DNA of 64,000 nt from an uncultured Clostridia bacterium (lineage in GTDB: Bacteria > Bacillota > Clostridia > Christensenellales > Borkfalkiaceae). Shown here piece by piece: positions 19,427 through 28,053 of the stretch. The stretch lies in NCBI GenBank assembly GCA_905235785.1, contig CAJOMP010000001.1:18977-82976 (forward strand), read 5' to 3'. The translations under genes and the position numbers were made by a program. Position 1 is the stretch's first letter. Each line of letters opens with the position of its first letter. The notes beneath the pieces are model-generated. The model worked only from the letters and a program-made list of their open reading frames with translations, ran no database searches and was not told the DNA's origin.

Positions 19427-20662
19427 ATGTTAAAATTACCTTTCAAGGATATATCGTTTTCCGACGACGTATTTACGGAGTTGTACGGTGAAAAGTCTGA
19501 ATTTCAGAGACAGCGATACCAAAACGCTTTTACAGAGTTTAAAAAACTTTTTAACGTAAACGAAACGTACATTTGCTCTTCGAGCGGCAGGGTAGAACTT
19601 CTCGGTAATCATACAGACCATAACGGCGGAAGAGTGATGTCGTGCGCGATAAGCCTTGATACTTTGGCGTTCTTTTTGCCGAATAGCATGAAAACCATTA
19701 ACGTTTTCAGCGAAGGTTACGGTAAAATTTCGGTCGATTTGGACGACTTGTCCGTTTCGGATAAAGGCACAACGAAAGCCCTGATAAAAGGCGTTGCGCA
19801 AGGACTTATCGATTTGGGCTATAAAGTCGGCGGATTTAACGCGTACGTAACGAGTACAGTGTTAAACGGTGCGGGTATTTCGAGTTCGGCAGCGTTTGAA
19901 GTCCTTATTTGTGAGATTTTTAATTTTCTATTCAATAACGGTGAAATTTCAATCGAGCAAAAGGTGAAAACGGCGCATTTTGCCGAAAATGTGTATTTCG
20001 GTAAGCCTTGCGGACTTCTCGACCAGTCAGCGATAGCGTACGGCGGACTTAAAAAACTCGATTTTGCAAATAAAGATAAAATAAAAGTTGAAAATGTAGA
20101 CGGTAATTTGGACGACTATACTTTAATATTGATAAATACAGGCGGTAGCCACGAAAATCTTACAGACGAATATGCCGCAATTCCTGCGGAAATGAAAACG
20201 GTTGCAAAGGCGTTCGGAAAAGAAAGACTCATTGAAGTTAACGAAAATGAGTTTTACAATGCCGATGTATTAAAAAAACTTTCGGATAGGGCAATTTCAC
20301 GCGCAATACATTTTTTTGAAGAGAATAAAAGAGTTGACCGTGCGGCAACTGCGTTGAATAATCGCGATCACGCGGACTTTTTGTCGTGCGTAAAAGAGTC
20401 GGGTATAAGTTCCTTATGTAAATTGCAGAACTGTTATGTTGCGGGTTCAACCGATCAATCCGTACCGAAAGCATTGTTCCTATCGGAAAAATATTTAAAT
20501 GGCGGGGTAAATAGAGTTCACGGCGGTGGCTTTGCCGGAACGATATTGAATATTGTAAAAAACGATAATGCAGATTTTTTTGTTGAAAACGCAAGCAGGC
20601 TTTTCGGTAAAAATAACATTATCAGACTTAAAGTAAGAAAAAAAGGTACAATCGTTATATAA
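19427..20662 (+). CDS. galK: Galactokinase (GHMP kinase)
   Basis: Phosphorylates galactose to galactose-1-phosphate. The galactokinase signature GRVELLGNHTDHNGG, the GHMP ATP-binding loop LNGAGISSSAAFE and the C-terminal GGGFAGTILN motif are all present. Length is 411 residues. AAAGGA precedes the ATG. No galT or galE lies nearby, so the rest of the Leloir pathway must be elsewhere. The Asn in GNHTDHN departs from the more common GEHTDYN, so a related sugar kinase is possible. Confidence 0.88.
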   Translation: MLKLPFKDISFSDDVFTELYGEKSEFQRQRYQNAFTEFKKLFNVNETYICSSSGRVELLGNHTDHNGGRVMSCAISLDTLAFFLPNSMKTINVFSEGYGKISVDLDDLSVSDKGTTKALIKGVAQGLIDLGYKVGGFNAYVTSTVLNGAGISSSAAFEVLICEIFNFLFNNGEISIEQKVKTAHFAENVYFGKPCGLLDQSAIAYGGLKKLDFANKDKIKVENVDGNLDDYTLILINTGGSHENLTDEYAAIPAEMKTVAKAFGKERLIEVNENEFYNADVLKKLSDRAISRAIHFFEENKRVDRAATALNNRDHADFLSCVKESGISSLCKLQNCYVAGSTDQSVPKALFLSEKYLNGGVNRVHGGGFAGTILNIVKNDNADFFVENASRLFGKNNIIRLKVRKKGTIVI

Positions 20663-20684
20663 TTACTAATAATTTTAAGTGTAA

Positions 20685-20699
20685 TTATGTTACACATAA
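20685..20699. promoter_or_regulatory. Palindrome TTATGT-N3-ACATAA upstream of purB (site 1)
   Basis: A 15-bp palindrome with central TAC lies 11-25 bases before the purB start codon and touches its AAAGGTGG ribosome binding site. The same pattern recurs upstream of dacF (39568), ispH (53963) and surE (57334), which suggests a shared operator or RNA element. The binding factor is unknown. Confidence 0.5.
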
Positions 20700-20709
20700 A
20701 GGTGGTTAA

Positions 20710-22143
20710 ATGAGTACTGATGTATATGAAAATCCGCTTATAACACGATATTCGTCGAAAGAGATGGCGCAAAATTTTTCGGACGATAAAAAATTTAAAT
20801 TGTGGCGAAAATTATGGATTGCGCTTGCGGAATCGGAAAAAGAACTTGGGTTAAACATAACCGACGAACAAATTGCCGATCTGAAAAAATATGCAGAAGA
20901 CATAAATTACGATGTTGCACGGCAGTTTGAAAAAGAAGTTAGGCACGACGTAATGTCGCACGTTAAAGCGTATGGCGAGCAAGCGAAAAGCGCGGCGGGA
21001 ATTATTCATCTCGGCGCCACGAGTTGTTTCGTCGGCGACAATGCCGAATTGATTGTTATAAACGACGCGCTCGACATAATTATTTCAAAATTAGTAAACG
21101 TAATAAATAATCTTAAAAATTTTGCTTTGAAATATAAAGATTTACCTACACTTGGATTTACGCATTTTCAGCCGGCGCAATTGACGACTGTCGGTAAACG
21201 CGCGACTTTATGGCTCGAAGATTTGTTGATGGATTACGACGCGCTTAAAAATCTGAAAGAAAATATAAAACTTCGCGGCGTCAAAGGGACAACCGGAACT
21301 CAGGCGAGTTTTATGGAATTATTTAATAATGACGAAAACAAAGTAAAAGAACTTGAAAAACTTGTGCTTAAAAAACTCGGTTACAAAAAAGCGTTTTCGG
21401 TAACGGGGCAAACTTATCCGAGAAAATTCGATTATAACGTTCTGTCCGTTTTGTCCGGTGTGGCGCAAAGCGGGTACAGATTTGCTAATGATATCCGTCT
21501 TTTGCAAAGCATGAAGGAAATCGAAGAACCTTTTGAAAAAAGTCAGATAGGGTCGTCTGCAATGGCGTATAAACGCAATCCTATGCGTAGCGAAAGACTT
21601 TGTTCGCTCGCGAGATTTGTGATGAGCGCGCCTGTAAATACGGCATTTACCGCCGCAACGCAATGGTTTGAAAGAACGTTGGACGATTCCGCAAATAAGC
21701 GCATAGTAATTGCGCAATCCTTTTTAGCGGTTGACGGAATTTTGAAACTTTATATGAATATTTCCGAAAACCTTGTTGTTTACGAAAAAGTTATAGATAA
21801 ACACGTCAGGGCGGAACTACCTTTTATGGCGACTGAAAATATTATTATGGAAGGCGTTAAAAAAGGCGGAAACAGGCAGGAATTGCACGAAAAAATAAGA
21901 CAATTATCTATGAAAGCGGCAGAAAACGTTAAAATTAACGGTGGCGAAAACAATTTGATTGACCTGATTAAATCCGAACAGATGTTTTCAGGGGTGAAAG
22001 ATCAAATCGACAACGTTCTTGATCCGAAAAAATACACGGGCAGGGCGGCGTCGCAAGTTGTTGAATTTATTGAAAATGACGTCGATCCGATTTTAATGCA
22101 ACATAATAACGAACTCGGTCTAAAAAGCGAGATTTCTGTATAA
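20710..22143 (+). CDS. purB: Adenylosuccinate lyase
   Basis: Catalyses two fumarate-releasing steps of purine synthesis (SAICAR to AICAR, adenylosuccinate to AMP). The superfamily signature is GSSAMAYKRNPMRSE, with HLGATSCFV and THFQPAQLTTVGKR earlier and TQWFERTLDDSANKR later. Length is 477 residues. AAAGGTGG precedes the ATG. It stands alone from other pur genes and has palindromic site 1 just upstream. An amidohydrolase and an aminotransferase follow closely on the same strand. Confidence 0.95.
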   Translation: MSTDVYENPLITRYSSKEMAQNFSDDKKFKLWRKLWIALAESEKELGLNITDEQIADLKKYAEDINYDVARQFEKEVRHDVMSHVKAYGEQAKSAAGIIHLGATSCFVGDNAELIVINDALDIIISKLVNVINNLKNFALKYKDLPTLGFTHFQPAQLTTVGKRATLWLEDLLMDYDALKNLKENIKLRGVKGTTGTQASFMELFNNDENKVKELEKLVLKKLGYKKAFSVTGQTYPRKFDYNVLSVLSGVAQSGYRFANDIRLLQSMKEIEEPFEKSQIGSSAMAYKRNPMRSERLCSLARFVMSAPVNTAFTAATQWFERTLDDSANKRIVIAQSFLAVDGILKLYMNISENLVVYEKVIDKHVRAELPFMATENIIMEGVKKGGNRQELHEKIRQLSMKAAENVKINGGENNLIDLIKSEQMFSGVKDQIDNVLDPKKYTGRAASQVVEFIENDVDPILMQHNNELGLKSEISV

Positions 22144-22169
22144 AATTAACTTAAAAAAGGCTTAAATAA

Positions 22170-22979
22170 ATGCTAATCGATTTTCACACGCATATTTTTC
22201 CCGATAAAATAGCAGAAAAGACAATAAACGTTTTAGCGTCAAACTCCGGCGCAAAACCGTTTACTGACGGTACGGACACAGGGCTTATTGCAAACATGCA
22301 AAAAGGCGGCGCGGATATTTCCATAAATCTTCCTGTACTAACAAAACCTAATCAATTTGACAGCGTGTTACAATTTGCGCTTTCTATAAATGAAAAATAT
22401 AAAAACGCCGATAAAAAAATCATTTCCTTTGCAGGTATGCACCCTGATTGCGATGACGTTAAAGGCAAAATGAAAAAGATAAAGGATGTGGGGATAAATG
22501 GTATAAAAATACATCCGGATTATCAGGAAACTTTTATCGACGACGAAAGATATATTGAAATATTATATGCGGCAAAAGATAACGATTTAATAGTCGTAAC
22601 TCATGCGGGGGTGGACGACGGGTACGTTGGAAAGCCCGTAAGATGCCCACCGGAACTTTCGGCAAAAGTTTTGAAAAAAGTCAATTACAATAAGATAGTT
22701 TTAGGGCATTATGGCGGACATAAACAATGGGATAAAGTTCTTGATTTGCTTGTTGATTTTGACGTTTATTTCGATACCGCTTTTACCTTTTACGGGATAA
22801 ATGAAGACTTATTTAAAAAGATACTTTACGCGCACGGAGAAGATAAGGTTTTATTCGCTACCGATTGTCCGTGGAGCGATATAAAACGCGATAAAGAAGT
22901 TTTATTGTCATACGGTTTGCCCGAGAACACACTCGATAAAATCTTTTGTAAAAACGCATCGAAATTATTAAATTTATAG
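22170..22979 (+). CDS. Amidohydrolase-family metal-dependent hydrolase
   Basis: TIM-barrel hydrolase of 269 residues. The metal ligands expected of the amidohydrolase-2 (ACMSD-like) family are visible: DFHTHIFP near the N terminus, GIKIHPDYQ, VVTHAGVD, GHYGGHKQW and the late Asp in FATDCPWSD. The substrate is not apparent, since this family includes decarboxylases and hydrolases. It lies 26 bases after purB and 8 before the aminotransferase, so the three may be cotranscribed. The ribosome binding site is a weak AAAAGG. Confidence 0.8.
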   Translation: MLIDFHTHIFPDKIAEKTINVLASNSGAKPFTDGTDTGLIANMQKGGADISINLPVLTKPNQFDSVLQFALSINEKYKNADKKIISFAGMHPDCDDVKGKMKKIKDVGINGIKIHPDYQETFIDDERYIEILYAAKDNDLIVVTHAGVDDGYVGKPVRCPPELSAKVLKKVNYNKIVLGHYGGHKQWDKVLDLLVDFDVYFDTAFTFYGINEDLFKKILYAHGEDKVLFATDCPWSDIKRDKEVLLSYGLPENTLDKIFCKNASKLLNL

Positions 22980-22987
22980 GATAAAAT

Positions 22988-24175
22988 ATGAGTATAAACG
23001 AAAAATCTTTTGAATTAGGCAGTAAACGTTCGGTTATTAGAGAATTATTTGAGTACGGCAAAGTTCGGAAAACGGAAATCGGCGCGGATAACGTATTTGA
23101 TTTCAGTTTGGGTAATCCGAGCGTTGAACCGCCTGAAAAAGTAAAAGAAACTCTTAATAAACTCCTTGCTACGGAAAATCAAACTCTTTTACACGGTTAT
23201 ACTTCCGCGCAGGGCGACTTGGCGACTCGGCAAGCCGTGGCGAATTCTTTAAATAAACTATGCGACTTTAAAATCCCCGCTGACCTTATTTATATGACGT
23301 GTGGCGCGGCCGCTTCTTTAACCGTTTCGTTAAAGGCAATTGTAAACAATGGCGACGAGTGCATTGTTTTTGCGCCGTTTTTCACCGAATACAAAGTTTT
23401 TATTGAAAATGCGGGCGCTAAAATAGTTGTTTCCGAGCCGGATGAGAGCAATTTTCAAATAGATTTTGAAGATTTAAAAAATAAGATAACAGAAAAAACG
23501 AAAGCGGTCATCATTAACTCGCCTAACAATCCGAGCGGGGTAGTGTATACTACCGAAACAATAGTAAAATTAAGCGAAATTCTCGGCGCAAAATCAAAAG
23601 AAACGGGTCATACTATTTATCTGATATCCGACGAACCGTACAGAGAACTCGTATATAACGGAGAAAAGATACCTTTCGTAATGAATTATTATGACGACAG
23701 CATAGTTTGCTATTCTTATTCAAAATCACTTTCTTTACCGGGCGAAAGAATAGGTTATATCGCCGTTTCGCCGAAAGCGAAAGAAAAACGTTTGTATAAC
23801 GCTGTTTGCGGCGCGGGGAGAAGTTTAGGTTTTGTCTGTGCGCCGAGCTTATTCCAAAAATTGATTGCGGAGTGCGCCGAGCTTATGGTCGATGTAAGCA
23901 CTTATAAAGAAAACCGAGATTTACTTTACGAAAATTTACAATCCTTCGGTTATAAATGCGTAAAGCCTGACGGTGCGTTTTATTTGCTTGTTAACTGTTT
24001 CGGAGACGATGCAAACACTTTTTGCGAAAAGGCGAAAAAACACGAATTACTTGTCGTGCCGTGCGACGACTTCGGTATAAAAGGATACGTAAGAATCGCT
24101 TATTGTGTAAGCCGAAAAACGATTTTAAATTCTTTATCGGCATTTAAAAATTTAGCAAAAGAATATACTAAATAA
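22988..24175 (+). CDS. PLP-dependent class I/II aminotransferase
   Basis: Fold-type I aminotransferase of 395 residues. The PLP lysine lies in CYSYSKSLSLPGERIGY, with the NSPNNPSGVVYT motif and the ISDEPYRELVY Asp also conserved. It resembles aspartate/aromatic aminotransferases of Clostridia. The N terminus (SKRSVIRELFEYGKVRK) matches a subgroup often annotated simply as pyridoxal phosphate-dependent aminotransferase. The substrate cannot be decided. It is the last gene before a strong bidirectional terminator. Confidence 0.85.
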   Translation: MSINEKSFELGSKRSVIRELFEYGKVRKTEIGADNVFDFSLGNPSVEPPEKVKETLNKLLATENQTLLHGYTSAQGDLATRQAVANSLNKLCDFKIPADLIYMTCGAAASLTVSLKAIVNNGDECIVFAPFFTEYKVFIENAGAKIVVSEPDESNFQIDFEDLKNKITEKTKAVIINSPNNPSGVVYTTETIVKLSEILGAKSKETGHTIYLISDEPYRELVYNGEKIPFVMNYYDDSIVCYSYSKSLSLPGERIGYIAVSPKAKEKRLYNAVCGAGRSLGFVCAPSLFQKLIAECAELMVDVSTYKENRDLLYENLQSFGYKCVKPDGAFYLLVNCFGDDANTFCEKAKKHELLVVPCDDFGIKGYVRIAYCVSRKTILNSLSAFKNLAKEYTK

Positions 24176-24190
24176 ATTTTCAAAAAAACC

Positions 24191-24220
24191 TGCGCCCTGT
24201 ATAAAATTATACAGGGCGCA
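24191..24220. terminator. Bidirectional terminator between aminotransferase and ppa
   Basis: A 14-bp perfect stem (TGCGCCCTGTATAA with its complement) is flanked by an A run on the left and AGTTT on the right, between converging genes. Confidence 0.88.
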
Positions 24221-24235
24221 AGTTTATAATAAAAA

Positions 24236-24778
24236 TTATTTTGCCGTCAGTTCGTAAAGATGAGTTTTATAGTTTTCCATTGCGTTTAATATAATTTTGA
24301 TTGCTTCGTCTCTATCCGCAACAACATCAACGCTTGTATCTTTATATTCTAACTGTTTATATACCTGAAAAAAGTGTTTCATTTCGTCAAAAATATGTAC
24401 AGGCAAATCGTGTATACTTTTATAGGTATTATAGTTCGGGTCGGCAAACGGTATAGCGATTATTTTTTCATCTACCGCGCCGTTATCGTTCATCACGATT
24501 ACGCCTATGGGATAGCACTTAACAAGGCTCATTGATGCAAGGCTTTCGGAACAAAGTATCAAAACATCGAGCGGGTCGTTGTCTGCGGCAAGCGTATGCG
24601 GGATAAATCCGTAGTTGGCTGGGTAATGAGTGGATGTATAAAGAATTCTGTCAAGGCGCAAAAGTCCGGTTTTCTTATCCATTTCGTATTTTTGTTTTGA
24701 CCCCTTACTTATCTCCACTACTGCGATAAAATCTTCGGGGGTAATTCTGTTGCTTTCGATATCGTGCCAAATGTTCAT
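24236..24778 (-). CDS. ppa: Inorganic pyrophosphatase (family I)
   Basis: Soluble enzyme hydrolysing pyrophosphate to phosphate and driving biosynthetic reactions. The signature DNDPLDVLIL supplies the metal-binding Asp residues, and NYGFIPHT and KIIAIPFADPNY are also typical. The ORF track begins at 24850, but the minus-strand AAAGGAA and the promoter near 24798-24826 support the ATG at 24778, giving 180 residues, the usual family length. Confidence 0.95.
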   Translation of the reverse strand: MNIWHDIESNRITPEDFIAVVEISKGSKQKYEMDKKTGLLRLDRILYTSTHYPANYGFIPHTLAADNDPLDVLILCSESLASMSLVKCYPIGVIVMNDNGAVDEKIIAIPFADPNYNTYKSIHDLPVHIFDEMKHFFQVYKQLEYKDTSVDVVADRDEAIKIILNAMENYKTHLYELTAK

Positions 24779-24797
24779 AAAAAATTCCTTTTTTTTT

Positions 24798-24826
24798 ATT
24801 TTACCATAAAAAAATTTAATAAGCAA
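24798..24826 (-). promoter_or_regulatory. Promoter of ppa
   Basis: Minus-strand TTGCTT (24826-24821) and TAAAAT (24803-24798) are spaced by 17 bases. Confidence 0.65.
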
Positions 24827-24834
24827 GCCATTGT

Positions 24835-24863
24835 TTGACACATACGGCAAATTTTGATATAAT
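24835..24863 (+). promoter_or_regulatory. Promoter of the Mrp/NBP35 gene
   Basis: Perfect consensus TTGACA (24835-24840) and TATAAT (24858-24863) with a 17-base spacer. Confidence 0.88.
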
Positions 24864-24893
24864 GAAAAAACTTACATCATAGGAGATTGCATA

Positions 24894-25709
24894 ATGAGTG
24901 AAAATTGTTCGCACGATTGTTCAAACTGCAGCGAAGAGTGCGCAAGCAGGGGAATAATAAAGGAAAAATCAAACGAAAAAAGCAATATTAAAAAAGTAAT
25001 CGGCGTAATCAGCGGGAAAGGCGGTGTTGGCAAATCTTTCGTCACGTCAATTCTTGCGGTAACTGCAATGAAAAACGGTCATAAAACAGCGATTTTAGAC
25101 GCCGATATTACAGGTCCTTCTATACCTAAACTTTTCGGTGTAACGGAAAAATCGTATTCGCCGGACGGAAAATTTCTTTTGCCGGTAAACAGCAAAGAAG
25201 GAATTAAAGTTATGTCCGTAAATCTTTTGCTTGAAAACGATACAGATCCGGTGGTATGGCGCGGCCCTATAATTGCGGGAACTGTTAAACAGTTCTGGAC
25301 GGACGTTGCGTGGGGAGACGTTGATTATATGTTCGTCGATATGCCGCCGGGAACAGGCGACGTGCCGCTTACCGTATTTCAAAGCCTGCCCGTTGACGGC
25401 ATAGTTATAGTTTCTACTCCGCAAGAGTTAGTAACAATGATTGTTGAAAAGGCAGTTAAAATGGCTGAAATGATGAATATTCCTATTCTCGGCATCGTTG
25501 AAAACATGTCGTATTATAAGTGCCCGAAGTGCGGAGAAAAACTTTATGTCTTCGGCAAAAGCAACGTAGAGAAAACCGCTGAAAAATACGGAATAAAAAA
25601 TTTCATACAAATCCCCATAGACCCGAAGGTTGCCGAATATGCGGATAAGGGGCTCACCGAAACAATCGAAACCGATTATTTACAGGATTTTTTTAAGTCA
25701 ATAAAATAA
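24894..25709 (+). CDS. Mrp/NBP35-family Fe-S cluster carrier ATPase
   Basis: P-loop ATPase that carries and delivers iron-sulfur clusters to apoproteins. The deviant Walker A motif is SGKGGVGKSFVTS. A Cys-rich N terminus (CSHDCSNCSEEC) and the C-terminal CPKC motif are the cluster ligands, and DADITGPSIPKLFG and MPPGTGDVPLT are also diagnostic. Length is 271 residues, with AGGAG upstream. It is transcribed alone from a consensus promoter. Confidence 0.93.
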   Translation: MSENCSHDCSNCSEECASRGIIKEKSNEKSNIKKVIGVISGKGGVGKSFVTSILAVTAMKNGHKTAILDADITGPSIPKLFGVTEKSYSPDGKFLLPVNSKEGIKVMSVNLLLENDTDPVVWRGPIIAGTVKQFWTDVAWGDVDYMFVDMPPGTGDVPLTVFQSLPVDGIVIVSTPQELVTMIVEKAVKMAEMMNIPILGIVENMSYYKCPKCGEKLYVFGKSNVEKTAEKYGIKNFIQIPIDPKVAEYADKGLTETIETDYLQDFFKSIK

Positions 25710-25726
25710 AACCGAATATAAAATTT

Positions 25727-25762
25727 AAGCGAGAGAAACCGTAAGGTTTTCTCTCGCTTTTT
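25727..25762. terminator. Bidirectional terminator between Mrp gene and recombinase
   Basis: The hairpin AAGCGAGAGAAACC / GGTTTTCTCTCGCTT (one bulged base) is followed by Ts and abuts the stop codon of the converging recombinase gene. Confidence 0.85.
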
Positions 25763-26822
25763 ACGTGTCTTTTCTGCCAGACAAATCGAGCGACATTGCA
25801 GCCTTTTTTCTGATATCTTCCGTAATTGCCGCATAATGTTTTTTGGTCGTTTCAACGTTTTTATGACCGAGACAGTCCGCCACAACGTATATATCTTTTG
25901 TTTGTCTGTATAAATTCGTGCCGAACGTACTTCTTAATTTGTGCGGTGTTATATGTTTCAGCGGCGATACGATTTTGGCGTATTTTTTTACGAGTTCCTG
26001 TACGGTTCTTGTTGAAATACGTTTATTTTGCAAAGAAATAAACATAGCGCGTTCTTCTTTTGGAATAGAAAGGTTATTGTTGCGTTCCGTTAAATAAGCA
26101 TTTAACGCGGCGGCAACTTCGTCGTTAAAATATAAAACAGCGCGATTGCCGCCTTTTCTCGTTACGACAAAACTGCTTGTGTTAAAATCAAAATCTTCGA
26201 CGTTAAGACCTACAAGTTCACTTATACGGATACCCGTGCCTAAAAATAGGGTAATTATAGCCGAATCTCTCAATCTTGTAACGTCGTGAAACGCTTTTTG
26301 ACGCTCCGAAAGCCCGCTTCCGCTATCGACAACATATAACATATCGCCGATTTCGTCGATTTTTTCATTTGTATCTAACCGTATAATCTCTTTTTCATGA
26401 ATTTTAGGCATTTCTACTTTTGCGGCAACGTTTGAATTGAGCATATTTTTATTAAAAAAATATTTGTAAAAACTGCGTAGGGTAGACAATTTGCGCGCTT
26501 TACCGCTTTCGGTACACCGTTCGTATTTACCGTTTATTTTATAATGACTCAAATAACTCATAAAAAGCTCTATATCGGATGCTGTCAATAAATCTATATC
26601 TTTTAATTCGATATCTGCAATATTTTTGTCTTTGAAAACTTTTGATGACAGAAAGTCGAAAAAGACCCTTAAATCGTACGCGTAGTTTAACCGCGTTAAC
26701 GGAGAAGTTCTCATTTCAACGCCGATAAAAAAATCCTGCGTAAAATACGGCATTTCGGATAAAAGGGCATTGGTTCTTTCGATACAGTTAATTTCTCTCT
26801 TTTCAAAATAGGATTTTTCCAT
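25761..26822 (-). CDS. Tyrosine recombinase, XerS-like
   Basis: Site-specific recombinase of 353 residues. All catalytic residues are visible: Arg199 (GTGIRISELVGL), Lys223 (TRKGGN), His294 and Arg297 (HKLRSTFG), His320 (CLGHKNVETT) and Tyr330. The N-terminal SAM-like core-binding domain (about 20-130, with SPLTRLNYAYDLRVFFDFL) resembles the single-recombinase XerS type of Firmicutes more than phage integrases. Dif-like palindromes lie 52-127 bases upstream of its start, as difSL lies beside xerS in streptococci. It may be the chromosome dimer resolvase, but it could instead be the integrase of the adjacent island. Confidence 0.85.
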   Translation of the reverse strand: MEKSYFEKREINCIERTNALLSEMPYFTQDFFIGVEMRTSPLTRLNYAYDLRVFFDFLSSKVFKDKNIADIELKDIDLLTASDIELFMSYLSHYKINGKYERCTESGKARKLSTLRSFYKYFFNKNMLNSNVAAKVEMPKIHEKEIIRLDTNEKIDEIGDMLYVVDSGSGLSERQKAFHDVTRLRDSAIITLFLGTGIRISELVGLNVEDFDFNTSSFVVTRKGGNRAVLYFNDEVAAALNAYLTERNNNLSIPKEERAMFISLQNKRISTRTVQELVKKYAKIVSPLKHITPHKLRSTFGTNLYRQTKDIYVVADCLGHKNVETTKKHYAAITEDIRKKAAMSLDLSGRKDT

Positions 26823-26873
26823 TTTTCTAAACCTTATTATTATATTTTACTTAAATGGGGAAAAGATATGTAT

Positions 26874-26906
26874 CTATGCGTAAAATGAAACAACTTTTGC
26901 GCAGTG
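26874..26906 (+). other. Dif-like recombination site L1 (candidate)
   Basis: The arm CTATGCGTAAAA followed by TGA is identical, over 15 bases, to the site at 30342. The opposing arm TTTTGCGCAG lies after a longer 9-base spacer. It is in direct orientation relative to the right-hand site, so recombination between them would excise the island. The longer spacer makes it an imperfect site. Confidence 0.45.
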
Positions 26907-26922
26907 TATTAAGAACAATACA

Positions 26923-26948
26923 TTGCGCAAAAAGGTCATTTTCCGCAA
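26923..26948 (-). other. Dif-like recombination site L2 (candidate)
   Basis: Arms TTGCGCAAAA and TTTTCCGCAA enclose a 6-base spacer AGGTCA. Read on the minus strand the spacer begins TGAC, as in the right-hand site (TGACGG). The geometry of 10-bp inverted arms and a 6-bp spacer is that of Xer/dif sites. It is inverted relative to the site at 30342. Confidence 0.5.
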
Positions 26949-26969
26949 GATGTTTAAAATACTGTTATA

Positions 26970-26998
26970 ATTTTAACATAAAAACAAGAACTTATCAA
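26970..26998 (-). promoter_or_regulatory. Candidate promoter of the recombinase
   Basis: Minus-strand TTGATA (26998-26993) and TAAAAT (26975-26970) are spaced by 17 bases. The transcript would run through both dif-like palindromes before the recombinase start. Confidence 0.45.
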
Positions 26999-27019
26999 GT
27001 CAATTATGGTAAAGTTGTT

Positions 27020-27041
27020 TAGTTAACCGATTGCTTTTATT
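27020..27041 (+). repeat. Inverted repeat, left copy
   Basis: 22 bases beginning TAGTTAACCGATTGCTTTTA, repeated in inverted orientation at 30323-30344. This copy also forms a local hairpin with the following GCAATCGGTT. It could be an element end, a terminator or a replication-related structure. Confidence 0.75.
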
Positions 27042-27100
27042 GCAATCGGTTTTAATTTGAAAAAAAATAACTCCCGAGAAACGGGAAAGGAGAAAAGAAA

Positions 27101-27379
27101 ATGAAAGAACAAGACAAAAAGACAGTAGGCACGGCAACCGCCGAAGAACAGGAAGAGAAGGGTTTTACCGCGTATTTAGAGATTTACGGCGATTTTAAAA
27201 TGCTGGCAAAGGTATTTAGAGAGTTCGAAGGCGACCCCGATAAACTCGAACAAGATAAACTCGACGATATTGTTATTTACCTTGTAAACCTATCGGGCAT
27301 ACCCGAAACGGCAATTTCTCACAGTATATTAAAAATCGTATCCGACGACGAAGACGAAGAAGAAACGGACGAAGAATAA
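27101..27379 (+). CDS. Hypothetical acidic protein of the island
   Basis: 92-residue protein, strongly acidic at the C terminus (SDDEDEEETDEE). AAGGAG precedes the ATG. I do not recognise a family. It overlaps the sigma-like gene by one base (TAATG), so the two are translationally coupled and may work together, for example as a regulator of the sigma-like protein. That role is inference only. Confidence 0.7.
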   Translation: MKEQDKKTVGTATAEEQEEKGFTAYLEIYGDFKMLAKVFREFEGDPDKLEQDKLDDIVIYLVNLSGIPETAISHSILKIVSDDEDEEETDEE

Positions 27380-28038
27380 TGCAAGCCATTTTACCCACCC
27401 CCGCCGAAGCGGACAAAATAAAACACGGCGACAAAAATTTAATTGACGATTTTTACTTACAAAATTACGAGTTAATTTCGCAAGTCGCAAAATCTTATTT
27501 TCGTAATCGTCAAATAGATAAATGCTATTCGGAAGATGCAATCAACGAAGTATATTTATATTTCGGCAAATTAAAATTTGCAAGCAATTCGGCATTTGTA
27601 CGCAGTATAAAAGACGTGTGCGTTTACGTTCGTTTTGGCGGGGAAAGGTCTTTCCATCAATTCAGACAAGGCGACACGGAAATTTTGACTATTTTGGACG
27701 AACCCGCAATAAGAGAACACAATCACGGCGGAGAAGTCGAAACAATCGGCGATTTAATCGAAGCTCCGTTTGATATTCTTGAACAGGTTGAGCCGAAAAA
27801 GACATATACGGACGAGATATACAAAATAGCGCGTTCGTATATGTCGCCAAGACAGAAAGAAGCGTTTAAGTATTTTTATTATACCGATTTAACTGCGCGA
27901 GAAATCGGCGCAAAAATGGGCGTGAATATAAACGGAGCGCAAAGCCTTAAAAATGGGTATATACGCAAATTAAAAAGCGTTGCGGAAGAATTCCGCAACA
28001 AAATAGTAAAACTCGGCTACTATGCCGAAGCAAATTAA
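27379..28038 (+). CDS. Sigma-70-like (ECF-like) regulatory protein of the island
   Basis: 219 residues. The N-terminal part (about 20-80, including SEDAINEVYLYFGKLKF) resembles sigma region 2. The C-terminal part, MSPRQKEAFKYFYYTDLTAREIGAKMG, is a region-4-like helix-turn-helix. The middle is not recognised. Such proteins occur on Firmicute mobile elements as transcription regulators. It may direct transcription of rep or of the excision functions. It is coupled to the acidic ORF before it and followed by a 56-residue ORF. Confidence 0.65.
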   Translation: MQAILPTPAEADKIKHGDKNLIDDFYLQNYELISQVAKSYFRNRQIDKCYSEDAINEVYLYFGKLKFASNSAFVRSIKDVCVYVRFGGERSFHQFRQGDTEILTILDEPAIREHNHGGEVETIGDLIEAPFDILEQVEPKKTYTDEIYKIARSYMSPRQKEAFKYFYYTDLTAREIGAKMGVNINGAQSLKNGYIRKLKSVAEEFRNKIVKLGYYAEAN

Positions 28039-28053
28039 AAGGAGCGAATTAAA

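Noticed and set aside
25761-26822. Recombinase as a conventional prophage integrase
   Set aside because: No phage structural or lysis genes are present, and its N-terminal domain and site location resemble XerS. The alternative that it belongs to the island stays open.
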